From JASHSH01 sp036490215 (lineage in GTDB: Bacteria > Pseudomonadota > Alphaproteobacteria > Rhodospirillales > Magnetospirillaceae), in contig DASXEH010000017.1 in assembly GCA_036490215.1 (NCBI GenBank), positions 62,001 to 126,000 on the forward strand: a DNA stretch of 64,000 nt, given 5' to 3'. This document shows positions 1-8,658 of the stretch, one piece after another. The position numbers were made by a program, and so were the translations under genes. Positions within the stretch are counted from its first letter, which is position 1. Each line of letters opens with the position of its first letter. Below the pieces are notes generated by a model, which saw nothing but the letters and a program-made list of their open reading frames with translations, searched no databases and was not told the origin of the DNA.

Positions 1-84
1 CCGAACACGCATCTACACCTCTACGGCAAAACCGAAGCGCGCCCCGGCCGCAAGATGGCGCATGTGAATAGAATTAAGAGGTAA
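1..84 (+). CDS. purK: PurK C-terminus (5-(carboxyamino)imidazole ribonucleotide synthase), partial
   Basis: Only the last 27 residues and the TAA stop lie in the window. The visible peptide HLYGKTEARPGRKMAHV matches the conserved C-terminal end of PurK, the ATP-grasp enzyme that carboxylates AIR in purine synthesis. The 5' end lies outside the window. The call rests on this one tail motif, which I know for the family. A palindromic repeat (family C) starts three bases after the stop. Confidence 0.65.
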   Translation, partial: PNTHLHLYGKTEARPGRKMAHVNRIKR

Positions 85-86
85 GT

Positions 87-161
87 CGTCATTCCCGCGG
101 AAGCGGGAATCCAGGGCCATTTCCTGTGCGCCCCTGGACCCCCGCCTGCGCGGGGGTGACG
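87..161. repeat. Palindromic intergenic repeat, family C (short form)
   Basis: The element begins CGTCATTCCCGCGGAAGCGG and ends with CCCCCGCCTGCGCGGGGGTGACGG, so its outer ends are CGTCA and TGACG. Related copies lie at 24108, 28711, 29948, 39916 and 52157. It fills the gap between the convergent purK and coq9. Confidence 0.8.
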
Positions 162-195
162 GGCTGAGTATTTGAAGGCACGCGACTTCGGAAAA

Positions 196-876
196 CTACC
201 GCTCTCCGAAATTCCGGCCAGGGCGGAACTTCTCACGGACAGCCTGAAGGCCGCGCAGCGGATTGGGCAGTTTCTTGAGTTCGGCCTCAGCGCGGCTGCG
301 GAACTTGCCGAAGCGCCCAACATCGGCAAGCCGGCGATCGAGGAATTCCCAACTGGCCGCGTGATCCTCGCTGTTGTCGTCGAGCCAGCAGAGCAGCGTG
401 GTGGTGTAGACGCCGACCAGGATCGCGCGCTTGGTGTAGTAGTTGAAATCGGTCGCCGTATCGCCCGCTAGATGCCAGATCGTGTCGGCCGTATGCCAGG
501 CGGTGCGCGCCGCCTGTGCGGCATTGCCGGGCAGCGCGAGAATACCAACGGCATGGCGCACCGCTTCGCGCTGATCATTCCAGGCTTCGAGACGGCGGCG
601 CACCAGCCAAGCCACGCGCGCCGTGAACCGCATCGCGACCAGATCGATCGCCTTTGCGTCGTCTTCCAGCTTGCGATCGGCCAAGAGCGCGAAATGGGCG
701 GCGGCCTCGACTGGACCATGGGTGAAAGCGCGATCGGCCATGGTCACGTCGAGCTGTGCGTCCTTGGCTGCAGCCGCCATCGCGCGGCGCGTCCAGCCGT
801 CGAACGGCACATGGGTCAGCATCGCCATGACGATGGCGTCGCGCGCCTGTTCGAGTTGTGAGGTCTCGTCGCTCAA
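196..876 (-). CDS. coq9: COQ9 family ubiquinone biosynthesis protein
   Basis: The 226-residue protein belongs to the COQ9 family, lipid-binding helpers of the COQ7 hydroxylase step of ubiquinone synthesis, a family shared by mitochondria and Alphaproteobacteria. The diagnostic block is at residues about 134-165, with WHLAGDTATDFNYYTKRAIL followed by a VGVY stretch. Its ATG overlaps the stop of the upstream def gene by 4 bases (ATGA), so the two are probably translationally coupled. The family assignment is firm; the exact role in this organism is inferred. Confidence 0.9.
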   Translation of the reverse strand: MSDETSQLEQARDAIVMAMLTHVPFDGWTRRAMAAAAKDAQLDVTMADRAFTHGPVEAAAHFALLADRKLEDDAKAIDLVAMRFTARVAWLVRRRLEAWNDQREAVRHAVGILALPGNAAQAARTAWHTADTIWHLAGDTATDFNYYTKRAILVGVYTTTLLCWLDDNSEDHAASWEFLDRRLADVGRFGKFRSRAEAELKKLPNPLRGLQAVREKFRPGRNFGER

Positions 877-1418
877 TCGGCCACCAGCGCTTCGGCCGGC
901 GTATCGATCTCGCGGCGAAGCTCCTCAGTATAGGCCAGCGTGGTCAGATCGGCCATGCGCTGCGGGTAGAGAATGCCGGCAAGGTGATCGAGCTCATGCT
1001 GTACCACGCGGGCGTGATAACCCTCGGCCTGACGTTCGATCAGCTTGCCGTCGAGCCCATAGCCGCGATAGGCGATATGGGTGAAGCGCGGCACCAGACC
1101 GGTCATGCCAGGCACCGAGAGGCAGCCTTCGTAGCCCTCTTCCTTGTCGTCGCTGAGCGGATGCCAGTCGGGATTGATCAGGACAGTGAGCGGCGTGCCC
1201 TGCCCATCTTCGGTGCGACTGCTCGGGACTTCGAAGATGGCCACGCGCAAGGGTACACGCACCTGCGGCGCGGCAATGCCGATGCCGCCGGCGGCGATCA
1301 TCGTGTCCTTCATGTCCTCGACCAGTTGCGCGATCTCGGGCGCGGTCGGGTCCGGCACCGGATGCGCTGGCGCGCGAAGGACTTGGGCACCCATACGGGC
1401 AATATCGAGTACGGCCAT
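873..1418 (-). CDS. def: Peptide deformylase
   Basis: The enzyme removes the N-formyl group from new proteins. All three metal-site motifs are present in the 181-residue form starting at 1418: GIGIAAPQ (residues 45-52), EGCLS with the metal cysteine at 99, and QHELDH at 140-145 with both metal histidines and the catalytic glutamate. The reading frame stays open upstream to 1481, but residues before MAVLDIARMG do not look like deformylase, so I chose 1418. The stop overlaps the coq9 start. Confidence 0.93.
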   Translation of the reverse strand: MAVLDIARMGAQVLRAPAHPVPDPTAPEIAQLVEDMKDTMIAAGGIGIAAPQVRVPLRVAIFEVPSSRTEDGQGTPLTVLINPDWHPLSDDKEEGYEGCLSVPGMTGLVPRFTHIAYRGYGLDGKLIERQAEGYHARVVQHELDHLAGILYPQRMADLTTLAYTEELRREIDTPAEALVAD

Positions 1419-1533
1419 ACCCACAATATGAGGTCTGGAGCCGCCCCGGTAAAGACCGGGTAACCCCGGATTCACTTGCATTTATACCTGATCGCGCTAG
1501 GTCTTCTGCGGACCCCGCTCATGTTTGCCCCTC

Positions 1534-1989
1534 ATGTTCGATAGCATCCTCCACTTCCTGAACGGCCCCGAGCCCGATCCTGGCATGGCGCTCGACCAGA
1601 CCATGGTCGCGGCGGCGGCTGTCATGATCGAAGCAGCGGGCATGGACGACCACTTTCACCCGGACGAATTGAAGGCGATCCGCCGTATCCTGGGCGAGCG
1701 TTTCGGCCTGGCCCCGAAGGATACCGAGCGGCTGATCGCTGCCGCCGAGCGGGCCAATGCTGAGACATCCCAGCTGTTCCGCTTCACCCATATCCTGGTG
1801 ACCCGGCTGACGCCCGAACAGCGCATCCCGATCATCGAGATGATGTGGGAAGTGGCCTATGCGGATGGTGTCCTATCCCCCGAGGAAGACGGCCTGATTC
1901 GGCGCATTGCCGGACTGCTTTACGTGTCCGATCGCGATCGCGGACTGGCCCGGCAGCGGGTTTTACACCGGCTTGGCATCGACCCTTGA
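1534..1989 (+). CDS. TerB-like (tellurite-resistance/DjlA-type) protein
   Basis: The 151-residue protein is all-helical and has the TerB layout: two acidic EF-hand-like stretches, MDDHFHPDELKAIRRIL and YADGVLSPEEDGLIRRIAGL, separated by about 75 residues. TerB-family proteins are small cytoplasmic proteins often linked to envelope stress, and their biochemical role is poorly known. ATG 1534 is preferred over the in-frame TTG at 1525. It stands alone between def and rpsU. Confidence 0.75.
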   Translation: MFDSILHFLNGPEPDPGMALDQTMVAAAAVMIEAAGMDDHFHPDELKAIRRILGERFGLAPKDTERLIAAAERANAETSQLFRFTHILVTRLTPEQRIPIIEMMWEVAYADGVLSPEEDGLIRRIAGLLYVSDRDRGLARQRVLHRLGIDP

Positions 1990-2138
1990 CCGACATGCCT
2001 AAAAATAGGGCGTAAATACAATCCCTTAGGGAAATGGCCCGAGTCGGAACGCCGGATTCAGCACGCTTCCCTTTGCAGAAAGCCTGTGGTAGAAACCCGC
2101 CTTCCCGTAACCTCATTTCGTCTGGAGACGTGTGGCCC

Positions 2139-2342
2139 GTGCAGGTTCTGGTTCGCGACAATAACGTCGATCAAGCCCTCAAGGCGCTCAAGAAGAAGAT
2201 GCAGCGCGAGGGTGTCTTCCGCGAAATGAAGCTTCGCCGCAGCTATGAGAAGCCCTCTGAGCGCCGTGCGCGCGAGAAGGCTGAGGCTGTGCGCCGCGCC
2301 CGTAAACTGGAGCGCAAGCGTCTCGAGCGCGAAGGCTTCTAA
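2139..2342 (+). CDS. rpsU: Ribosomal protein bS21
   Basis: The 67-residue basic protein of the 30S subunit starts VQVLVRDNNVDQALKALKKK and ends with the Arg/Lys-rich S21 tail (RKLERKRLEREGF). The start is the GTG at 2139, about 12 bases after a GGAGA ribosome-binding site. The frame is open upstream to 2034, but that stretch has no S21 similarity. A strong intrinsic terminator follows. Confidence 0.95.
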   Translation: MQVLVRDNNVDQALKALKKKMQREGVFREMKLRRSYEKPSERRAREKAEAVRRARKLERKRLEREGF

Positions 2343-2380
2343 GAGCCTTCCATCGCGTCTCGACGCCAACGAATTTAAAA

Positions 2381-2408
2381 GGGCCGCCTTGTGCGGCCCT
2401 TTTTATTT
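2381..2408 (+). terminator. Intrinsic terminator of rpsU
   Basis: A 7-bp stem GGGCCGC / GCGGCCC with a 5-base loop (CTTGT) is followed directly by a T-rich tract (TTTTTATTT). It starts 38 bases after the rpsU stop. It is the clearest intrinsic terminator in the window. Confidence 0.93.
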
Positions 2409-2417
2409 CATATCGTT

Positions 2418-2502
2418 GTCATTGCGAGCGCTAGCGAAGCAATCCAAGGCCTCAGGTGAAGGCTGGATTGCTTCGTCGCACTTCGTGCTCCTCGCAATGA
2501 CG
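2418..2502. repeat. Palindromic repeat, family B
   Basis: An 85-bp element with inverted ends GTCATTGCGAG and CTCGCAATGAC and inner arms GAAGCAATCC / GGATTGCTTC. Sister copies are at 15738-15817 and 17930-18009. It lies between the rpsU terminator and the GH15 stop. Confidence 0.88.
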
Positions 2503-2509
2503 GAAGAAC

Positions 2510-4288
2510 TTAGAACGCGCCTTCCCACGGACGCGACAGGCGCATCGCCGACTGGATCAGGCCGACCATCGAATAGGTCTGCGGGAAATTCCCCCAAAGC
2601 TCGCCGGTATTGACGTCGATATCTTCGGATAGCAGTCCGAGCGGATTGCGCTGGGCGAGAAGCCGCTCGAACATCTTCCGCGCCTCGTCCCGACGACCGA
2701 CTGCTGTCAGCGCGTCGACGTACCAGAACGTACAGGCCAGAAACGCCGTTGTCGGTTTGCCGAAGTCGTCGGCGTTGACGTAGCGGAACATATAGCCGCC
2801 GCGCAGCAAATGCTTCTCGCAGGCCTCCAGCGTCGCTTTGAACTTGGGGTCCTCGGCTTTGACGAAGCCGAGCGTTGGCAGCAGCAGAAGGCACGCATCG
2901 AGTTCATCGCCGCCGAAAACCGCCGTGAATGTGCCGAGCTTCTCGTTCCACGCCTGTTTGAGAATCTCCTTGTGCATCTCGTCGGCATGTTTCCGCCAAT
3001 AGGCGCGGCGGCCGTCGATGCCGATCTGCTTCGCGATATTGGCCAAGCGGTCGCAGGCCACCCAGCACATGATGCTGGAATAGGTGTGCACGCATTTCTT
3101 GGTGCGCAGTTCCCAAAGACCTGCGTCGCTTTCCTTCCAGCGATGGATCGCCTGCTCGCCTAAACCCTCCAGCCGGCGGAACAGGGCCTCGCCGCCCGGA
3201 CGAAAGACGCGCTGGTCGAAATAGGATTGGGCGCAGGCGAGGATGACGCTGCCATAGCCGTCGTTCTGCACCTGCTCATAGGCGCCATTGCCGGTGCGCA
3301 CCACGCCCATGCCGCGATACCCGGCCAGGCTCGACACCGAGCGCTCGACCAGATTGGTCTCGCGCAGAATGCCGAACACGGGCTGGAGATAGCCCTCAGG
3401 CGCTGTGGCGACGATGTTCTCGATGTATTCGAGATGCATCTCCATCGTCCGTGTCGCGCCCAGCTGGTTGAGTGCGTTGACGACGAAATAGGCGTCACGC
3501 AGCCAGCAAAAACGGTAGTCCCAGCAGCGTTCGGTGTTGGGCGCCTCGGGGATCGACGTGGTCATGGCGGCGATGATCGCGCCGGTGTCCTCGAAACTAT
3601 GCAGCTTGAGCGTGATCGCAGCGCGGATCACCGCCTCTTGCCACTCGAAGGGAATTGAGAGTCCGAGGCAGAATTCGCGCCAATAGTTGTCGGTCCGCTC
3701 CAGCCATTCCCGCGCGAGGTCGGCGAGTGAGGTCGGCACCGGTTCGTCGGCGCCGAGCAGCAGCACCACTTCGCGATCGAGGATGAAGGGCACTTCCTCG
3801 ACGATGTAGGACAGCGAAGCATCCGCCGTGAGGCGTATGATCGAATCCGGTCCGACGAAGCGGATATGGTTGCTGCCGCGCGTCACCTCAGGTGTGATTG
3901 ATCCATATTTGAAGCGTGGCCGCACGCGGATCCGAACCCGCGGCGAACCCGATAGCGGCTTCACCACCCGCATCAAGGTTGCCGGCCGAAAGGATCGCTC
4001 GAAACGCGTGAAGCGCGGCGCGAAATCGACGACCTGCAACGCACCGCCGTGTTTGTCGTAAAGCTTCGTCTCCAGCACGGCCGAGTTGGTGCGGTAGCTC
4101 TGCTCGCTGCGCACGAAATCGATCAGCTCGATGTCGAAAAACCCGTCCGTCGCCCCTTCGCCATCGAGCAAGGCGCAGAAGACCGGGTCGGAGTCGAAGC
4201 GCGGCATGCACGACCAGACAACACGCGCGCGCGCATCGATGAGCGCGCCATAGGTGCAATTCCCTACGACAGCCAGTTCAAGCGACAT
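2510..4288 (-). CDS. Glycoside hydrolase family 15 protein (glucoamylase/trehalase type)
   Basis: The 592-residue protein has the N-terminal beta-sandwich and C-terminal alpha/alpha-barrel layout of bacterial GH15 enzymes. Visible landmarks are WDYRFCWLRDA in the barrel and LLSEDIDVNTGELWGNFPQT near the C-terminus; the SED and GNFPQ parts are family signatures. It is the third gene of otsA-otsB-GH15, and its start lies in the GGAGGGCAC-bearing end of otsB. GH15 members include both glucoamylases and trehalases, and the context favours trehalose or alpha-glucan turnover. No signal peptide is seen, so it is probably cytoplasmic. Confidence 0.88.
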   Translation of the reverse strand: MSLELAVVGNCTYGALIDARARVVWSCMPRFDSDPVFCALLDGEGATDGFFDIELIDFVRSEQSYRTNSAVLETKLYDKHGGALQVVDFAPRFTRFERSFRPATLMRVVKPLSGSPRVRIRVRPRFKYGSITPEVTRGSNHIRFVGPDSIIRLTADASLSYIVEEVPFILDREVVLLLGADEPVPTSLADLAREWLERTDNYWREFCLGLSIPFEWQEAVIRAAITLKLHSFEDTGAIIAAMTTSIPEAPNTERCWDYRFCWLRDAYFVVNALNQLGATRTMEMHLEYIENIVATAPEGYLQPVFGILRETNLVERSVSSLAGYRGMGVVRTGNGAYEQVQNDGYGSVILACAQSYFDQRVFRPGGEALFRRLEGLGEQAIHRWKESDAGLWELRTKKCVHTYSSIMCWVACDRLANIAKQIGIDGRRAYWRKHADEMHKEILKQAWNEKLGTFTAVFGGDELDACLLLLPTLGFVKAEDPKFKATLEACEKHLLRGGYMFRYVNADDFGKPTTAFLACTFWYVDALTAVGRRDEARKMFERLLAQRNPLGLLSEDIDVNTGELWGNFPQTYSMVGLIQSAMRLSRPWEGAF

Positions 4289-4290
4289 TA

Positions 4291-5067
4291 TCAGTGCCCT
4301 CCGATGGCCTCGGCCTCGGCTGGCGCTGATAATCCCTCTTCGAGCCAGGCAAGCACGGCGGAGACGTTTTCGAGACGATATTGAGCGACGGTAGACGCGA
4401 CCGAGGGGCCGGCCAGAACCGAGATGCCGCCGACGCGATTGACATAGTCGAACGCAGCTTCGTCGGGCCGGTCATCGCCGACGAAGAACGGCCGGCGGTT
4501 GGCGAATGGCGCCTCGTTCATAAAGGCTTCAAGCGCCACCCCCTTGTCGTAACCCTTGGGTTGAAGCTCGACGACCATCTTGCCGGGCACCACCACCAGC
4601 CGCCCCTGGCCGAACTCATGCGCGAGATCGCGGCAAGCGCGCCCATGTTCCGGGCTGGCGCGATAGTGCAGAGCCAGCGCACTGCCTTTGTCTTCGAGCG
4701 CGACACCGGACAGCGAATCCGCGAAGGTTTGCAGCGCGCGGCGCGCATAGAGCATTTCTGGCAGCGGTGCCGCGGTGATCGTCTTGCCGTTGGCGAAACG
4801 CCGTTCGAGCCCGTGGATGCCGGCCATCGCACCTTCGAACGGCGCCAGAAGTTCGAGCAGTTGCGCCATCGGCCGGCCGCTGACAACGGCCAGTGCGCCA
4901 TCGAGCTTGTCCGTCCAGCGCGCCAGAAGCTCGGGCACACGCTTGGCGACACGCACATCGCCCGGCGTATCGGCAATCTCGGCCAAGGTTCCGTCGAGAT
5001 CGAGGAACAAGGCATCGCGGGAAGTTGGAATGGGAACCATCGCGTCTTCCTCTTGCTCTTCAGTCAC
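4291..5067 (-). CDS. otsB: Trehalose-6-phosphate phosphatase
   Basis: The HAD-family enzyme dephosphorylates trehalose-6-phosphate. The nucleophile motif FLDLDGTLAEI lies near residue 22, and the distal acidic motif FVGDDRPDEAAFDYV lies in the last quarter. Length 258 residues is normal for OtsB. An internal ATG at 5040 (MVPIPTS) is an alternative start. It sits 6 bases downstream of otsA and 2 bases upstream of the GH15 gene, so the three are one operon. Confidence 0.93.
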   Translation of the reverse strand: MTEEQEEDAMVPIPTSRDALFLDLDGTLAEIADTPGDVRVAKRVPELLARWTDKLDGALAVVSGRPMAQLLELLAPFEGAMAGIHGLERRFANGKTITAAPLPEMLYARRALQTFADSLSGVALEDKGSALALHYRASPEHGRACRDLAHEFGQGRLVVVPGKMVVELQPKGYDKGVALEAFMNEAPFANRRPFFVGDDRPDEAAFDYVNRVGGISVLAGPSVASTVAQYRLENVSAVLAWLEEGLSAPAEAEAIGGH

Positions 5068-5073
5068 GTTCGG

Positions 5074-6603
5074 TCAGTGATGCGCGCCGGCCAGGGAGAA
5101 CAGATCGACGGTCTCCTCCTCGCGGCTCGGGATCAATTCCTCATAGGTGCGGGTCAACTCCGAAATAAATGCGTCGCGCCAGCGATGGATGTCGTAGCCG
5201 CGAATGCTTTCGAGCAGCGACTGATGGCGTTCGCGCCGCTCCTCGATCGGCATCTCCAGCACCCGATGCAGCGCCCCCGCCATGCCGCGCACATCGAACG
5301 GATTGACGATCATCGCCGCATCCATTTGCTTGGCTGCACCGGCGAAACGCGACAGGACCGGAATGCCTGGATCGTCGGGGTCCTGGCAGGCGACGAATTC
5401 CTTGGCGACCAAATTCATCCCATCGCGCAGCGGTGTCACCAGCGCTGCGCGGCTGATGCGGAAATAACCGAACAGAATGTCCTGGCTGAACTGGCGGTTG
5501 AGATAGCGGATGGGCAGAATATCCGCATCGCCGAATTGGCCGTTGATATGGCCGATCAGGGCGTTGAGTTCGGCGCGGACACGGCGGTATTCCGGCACGT
5601 CGCCCCGCGTCGGTGGCGCGATCTGCAAGACGACGACGCCGCGGCGATGTTCCTCATGCTCCTCGAACAGGTGCTCGATTGCCTGGAAGCGGCGATCGAG
5701 ACCCTTGGTATAATCGAGACGATCGACGCCGATCATCAGCTTGCGACCGGAGAGACTGTCGCGCAGCTGCTTGTTGCGCGTGCCGCCGGCCATGCGCCGC
5801 GCGCGGGCTGCGACGATCTCGGGGTCGATTGAGATCGGGAAAGTACCGACGCGGAATCGCCGCCCGAAAGCCTGAACCCAGCCCTCGGCATAGGCCTGCT
5901 CGCGGCGTTCGCGCTGAATGTAATCGGTGAAGGAGGCCTGATCGGTCTGCGTCTGGAAACCGACCAGATCGTATTGGGCCAGCGCGCGCGCGATCTCTTC
6001 ATGTACCGGCAGAGTCGTCAGAATCTCGGGCGCCGGAAACGGGATATGCAGGAAGAAGCCGATTTTCTGTGTCACGCCGCGCGCACGCAGCATGCCGGCC
6101 AGTGGGATAAGCTGGTAGTCATGGATCCAAATCACGTCGTCGGGCTGCAGCAGCGGGATCAGATGCCGTGCAAATTCCTCGTTGACGCGCAGATAGGCGG
6201 CATAATCGTCATGCGAGAAATTGACCACGCCGACGCGATAGTGAAACAGCGGCCACAGGGCACCGTTGGAGAAGCCGGCATAGTACCGGTCGTAGTCGCT
6301 GCGCGGCAGATCGAGCAGCGCACGGATCAGCGGCCCCTCATTCTGGATCTTGGGCGCCTCGACGGTATGGTCGACGAATTCACCGCTGGAACCGAACCAC
6401 ATCGCGGGGTGTTCACGCAGCGCAGCGGCCATCGCGACCGCGAGACCGCCCGGATTCGTCTTCATCTGCGCCACAGTGGCGACGCGATTCGAGACGATGA
6501 CGAGGCGGCCGATGCCCGGCATGTTCACCGGTGCGCGCGCGGTCTCCGCACCGAACATCTTTGAAACGATGTCACGGATTCTACTTCTCGGATCGAGCGG
6601 CAT
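5074..6603 (-). CDS. otsA: Trehalose-6-phosphate synthase
   Basis: A GT20 glycosyltransferase making trehalose-6-phosphate from UDP-glucose and glucose-6-phosphate. Characteristic segments are IGRLVIVSNRV at the N-terminus, IWIHDYQLIPLAGMLR, IGFFLHIPFP, and GVDRLDYTKGL. The protein is 509 residues, with about 27 residues ahead of the usual family start at MPGIGRLV. The upstream ATG at 6603 has a good GGAGGGA site 8-9 bases away and is therefore preferred. First gene of the trehalose operon. Confidence 0.94.
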   Translation of the reverse strand: MPLDPRSRIRDIVSKMFGAETARAPVNMPGIGRLVIVSNRVATVAQMKTNPGGLAVAMAAALREHPAMWFGSSGEFVDHTVEAPKIQNEGPLIRALLDLPRSDYDRYYAGFSNGALWPLFHYRVGVVNFSHDDYAAYLRVNEEFARHLIPLLQPDDVIWIHDYQLIPLAGMLRARGVTQKIGFFLHIPFPAPEILTTLPVHEEIARALAQYDLVGFQTQTDQASFTDYIQRERREQAYAEGWVQAFGRRFRVGTFPISIDPEIVAARARRMAGGTRNKQLRDSLSGRKLMIGVDRLDYTKGLDRRFQAIEHLFEEHEEHRRGVVVLQIAPPTRGDVPEYRRVRAELNALIGHINGQFGDADILPIRYLNRQFSQDILFGYFRISRAALVTPLRDGMNLVAKEFVACQDPDDPGIPVLSRFAGAAKQMDAAMIVNPFDVRGMAGALHRVLEMPIEERRERHQSLLESIRGYDIHRWRDAFISELTRTYEELIPSREEETVDLFSLAGAHH

Positions 6604-6701
6604 GGGGTCGTCCCTCCGTCCGGTTGTTTACCGTGAACGGGGCACAAGGTGGCCGTTACCTATGGCGACACTGTGGCGCGGAGGGGGAAATGGTGGGGCA
6701 C

Positions 6702-6763
6702 CTGCATCGCAGTCGGATGCAGATGCCCCTGAATTTTCAGTGAACTTCGCTGCTCAGCGAAGT
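6702..6763. terminator. Tandem hairpins downstream of pntB (possible terminator)
   Basis: The gap between the pnt operon and otsA holds a perfect 9-bp stem (ACTTCGCTG at 6744-6752, CAGCGAAGT at 6755-6763) and a second imperfect stem at about 6702-6728. Neither has a strong T-tract, so termination is only a suggestion. Confidence 0.4.
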
Positions 6764-6771
6764 GGGCGCGC

Positions 6772-8175
6772 TTATTCGGCGCCCAGTGCTTTCACGACCG
6801 CTTCGGTGACTTTCTTCGCGTCACCGAACAGCATCATCGTGTTGTCACGGAAAAATAGCTCGTTATCGACGCCGGCATAGCCCGTCGCCATCGAGCGCTT
6901 GATGAACAACACGGTCTTGGCCTTTTCGACGTCGAGGATCGGCATACCGTAAATCGGGCTCTTGGGATCGGTCTTGGCCGCCGGGTTGGTGACGTCATTG
7001 GCGCCGATGACATAGGCAACGTCCGCCGTGCCGAACTCGTTGTTGATCTCTTCGAGTTCGAACACCTCGTCATAGGGCACGTTGGCTTCGGCCAGCAGCA
7101 CGTTCATATGGCCGGGCATGCGGCCTGCCACGGGGTGGATCGCGTAACGCACATCGACGCCGCCCTTCTTCAGGATATCGGCCATCTTGGCCACGGCGTG
7201 CTGCGCCTGGGCCACCGCCATGCCGTACCCCGGCACGATGATGACCTTGGAGGCGTTCTGCATCAGGAAGGCCGCATCTTCGGCGCTGCCCGACTTGACC
7301 GCGCGATCCGCGCCACCCGCCGCAGCGGCGGCACCACCCGCCGCTTCGCCGCCGAAGCCGCCGAGAATCACGTTGAAGATCGAACGGTTCATCCCCTTGC
7401 ACATGATGTAGCTGAGGATGGCGCCTGAGCTACCGACCAGCGCGCCCGTCACGATCAGCAGCGGGTTTTGCAAGGTGAAGCCGATACCGCTGGCCGCCCA
7501 ACCCGAATAGGAGTTGAGCATCGAGATCACCACCGGCATGTCGGCGCCGCCGATCGGCAGGATCAGCAGGAAGCCGAGCAGCAAGGCGACCGCGGTGATG
7601 GCGATGAAAGCAACCGGCGAGGAGCTGATCACGAACCAGACGATCAGCGCGACGATCAGGATGCCGAGCAGCGCGTTGAACGGATGCTGCAGCGGGAACA
7701 CCAGCGGCTTGCCGGTCACCAAGCCCTGCAGCTTGGCGAAGGCGACGATCGAACCGGTGAAGGTGATCGCGCCGATGGCGAGACCGATGCTCATCTCCAC
7801 CAGCGAGCCGCTATAGATATTGCCGGGCGTGCCGATGTGATAGGCCTCGGGATTGGTGAAGGCACCGGCCGCGACCAGCACGGCAGCCAAGCCAACCAAG
7901 CTGTGGAAGGCAGCCACCAGCTGCGGCAGCGCCGTCATGTTGATCTTGCGCGCGACCACCGTGCCGATGGCGCCGCCGATCAGGATGGCGATGATGATCC
8001 AGGTGAAGTCGAGCACACCGGGTGCGGCGAAGGTGGTCAGGATGGCGATGACCATCCCCGCGATGCCCCATCGATTGCCGCCACGCGAGGTGTCGGGCGA
8101 CGAGAGGCCGCGCAGCGACATGATGAAGCAGACGGAGGCGACCAGATACGCCAGCGCCGAGAGGTTCTCAGACAC
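6772..8175 (-). CDS. pntB: NAD(P) transhydrogenase beta subunit
   Basis: The 467-residue inner-membrane subunit couples proton entry to hydride transfer from NADH to NADP+. The N-terminal two thirds is a string of membrane helices (domain II). The C-terminal third is the NADP-binding domain III, beginning at IIVPGYGMAVAQAQHAVAKM and containing YVIGANDVTNPAAK and RSMATGYAGVDNELF. It is the last gene of pntAA-pntAB-pntB, the split form usual in Alphaproteobacteria. Confidence 0.96.
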   Translation of the reverse strand: MSENLSALAYLVASVCFIMSLRGLSSPDTSRGGNRWGIAGMVIAILTTFAAPGVLDFTWIIIAILIGGAIGTVVARKINMTALPQLVAAFHSLVGLAAVLVAAGAFTNPEAYHIGTPGNIYSGSLVEMSIGLAIGAITFTGSIVAFAKLQGLVTGKPLVFPLQHPFNALLGILIVALIVWFVISSSPVAFIAITAVALLLGFLLILPIGGADMPVVISMLNSYSGWAASGIGFTLQNPLLIVTGALVGSSGAILSYIMCKGMNRSIFNVILGGFGGEAAGGAAAAAGGADRAVKSGSAEDAAFLMQNASKVIIVPGYGMAVAQAQHAVAKMADILKKGGVDVRYAIHPVAGRMPGHMNVLLAEANVPYDEVFELEEINNEFGTADVAYVIGANDVTNPAAKTDPKSPIYGMPILDVEKAKTVLFIKRSMATGYAGVDNELFFRDNTMMLFGDAKKVTEAVVKALGAE

Positions 8176-8187
8176 GTTCCGTCCCCC

Positions 8188-8472
8188 TTACTTCTGTTTT
8201 TTCTTGAACATGGCCAGCATGCGCTGGGTGACGACGAAGCCGCCGAAGATGTTGATCGATGCCAGGATCACGGCGACGAAACCGAACACCTTCGAGAGCG
8301 ACAGGCCCGCCGGCCCCGCGGCCAGGAGCGCGCCGACGATGATCACCGAGGAGATCGCGTTGGTGACGCTCATCAGCGGTGAATGCAGCGCCGGCGTCAC
8401 GCGCCAGACCACGTGGTAGCCGACGAACACGGCCAGCACGAAAATGGTGAAATAGGTGACGAAGCTGTCCAT
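8188..8472 (-). CDS. pntAB: NAD(P) transhydrogenase alpha subunit, membrane part
   Basis: The 94-residue protein has three membrane helices and corresponds to the C-terminal membrane domain of the fused PntA of enterics. I start it at MDSFVTYFTIF (8472), about 10 bases after GGAGG. The ATG three codons upstream abuts that site too closely. It ends 12 bases before pntB. Confidence 0.9.
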   Translation of the reverse strand: MDSFVTYFTIFVLAVFVGYHVVWRVTPALHSPLMSVTNAISSVIIVGALLAAGPAGLSLSKVFGFVAVILASINIFGGFVVTQRMLAMFKKKQK

Positions 8473-8520
8473 CTTTTTCATTCCTCCCGGGCGGCAAAAC
8501 CACCCATCGTCTTCGCTCCC

Positions 8521-8645
8521 CATCCTTCGAGATGGACCTTCGGTCCTCCTCAGGATGAGGCGTTTTTCTAACCGATAACCTCACCCTGAGGAGGCTGCGT
8601 CACGCTTTGCGTGCAAAGCACGACGCAGCCGTCTCGAAGGGTGAG
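8521..8645. repeat. Family A palindrome doublet inside the pnt operon
   Basis: Two palindromes lie in inverted order with an 18-base T/A-rich spacer. The first (8521-8560) has terminal stem CATCC/GGATG; the second (8579-8645) has CACCC/GGGTG. The second carries an extra inner hairpin (GCTTTGCG / TGCAAAGC) that also occurs in the family C copy at 24108. The doublet separates pntAA from pntAB without breaking either gene. Confidence 0.88.
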
Positions 8646-8658
8646 CCGTTTCCCCCTA

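Noticed and set aside
87..161. CRISPR-like repeats
   Set aside because: The window's repeats are dispersed palindromes with no regular spacers; no array exists.
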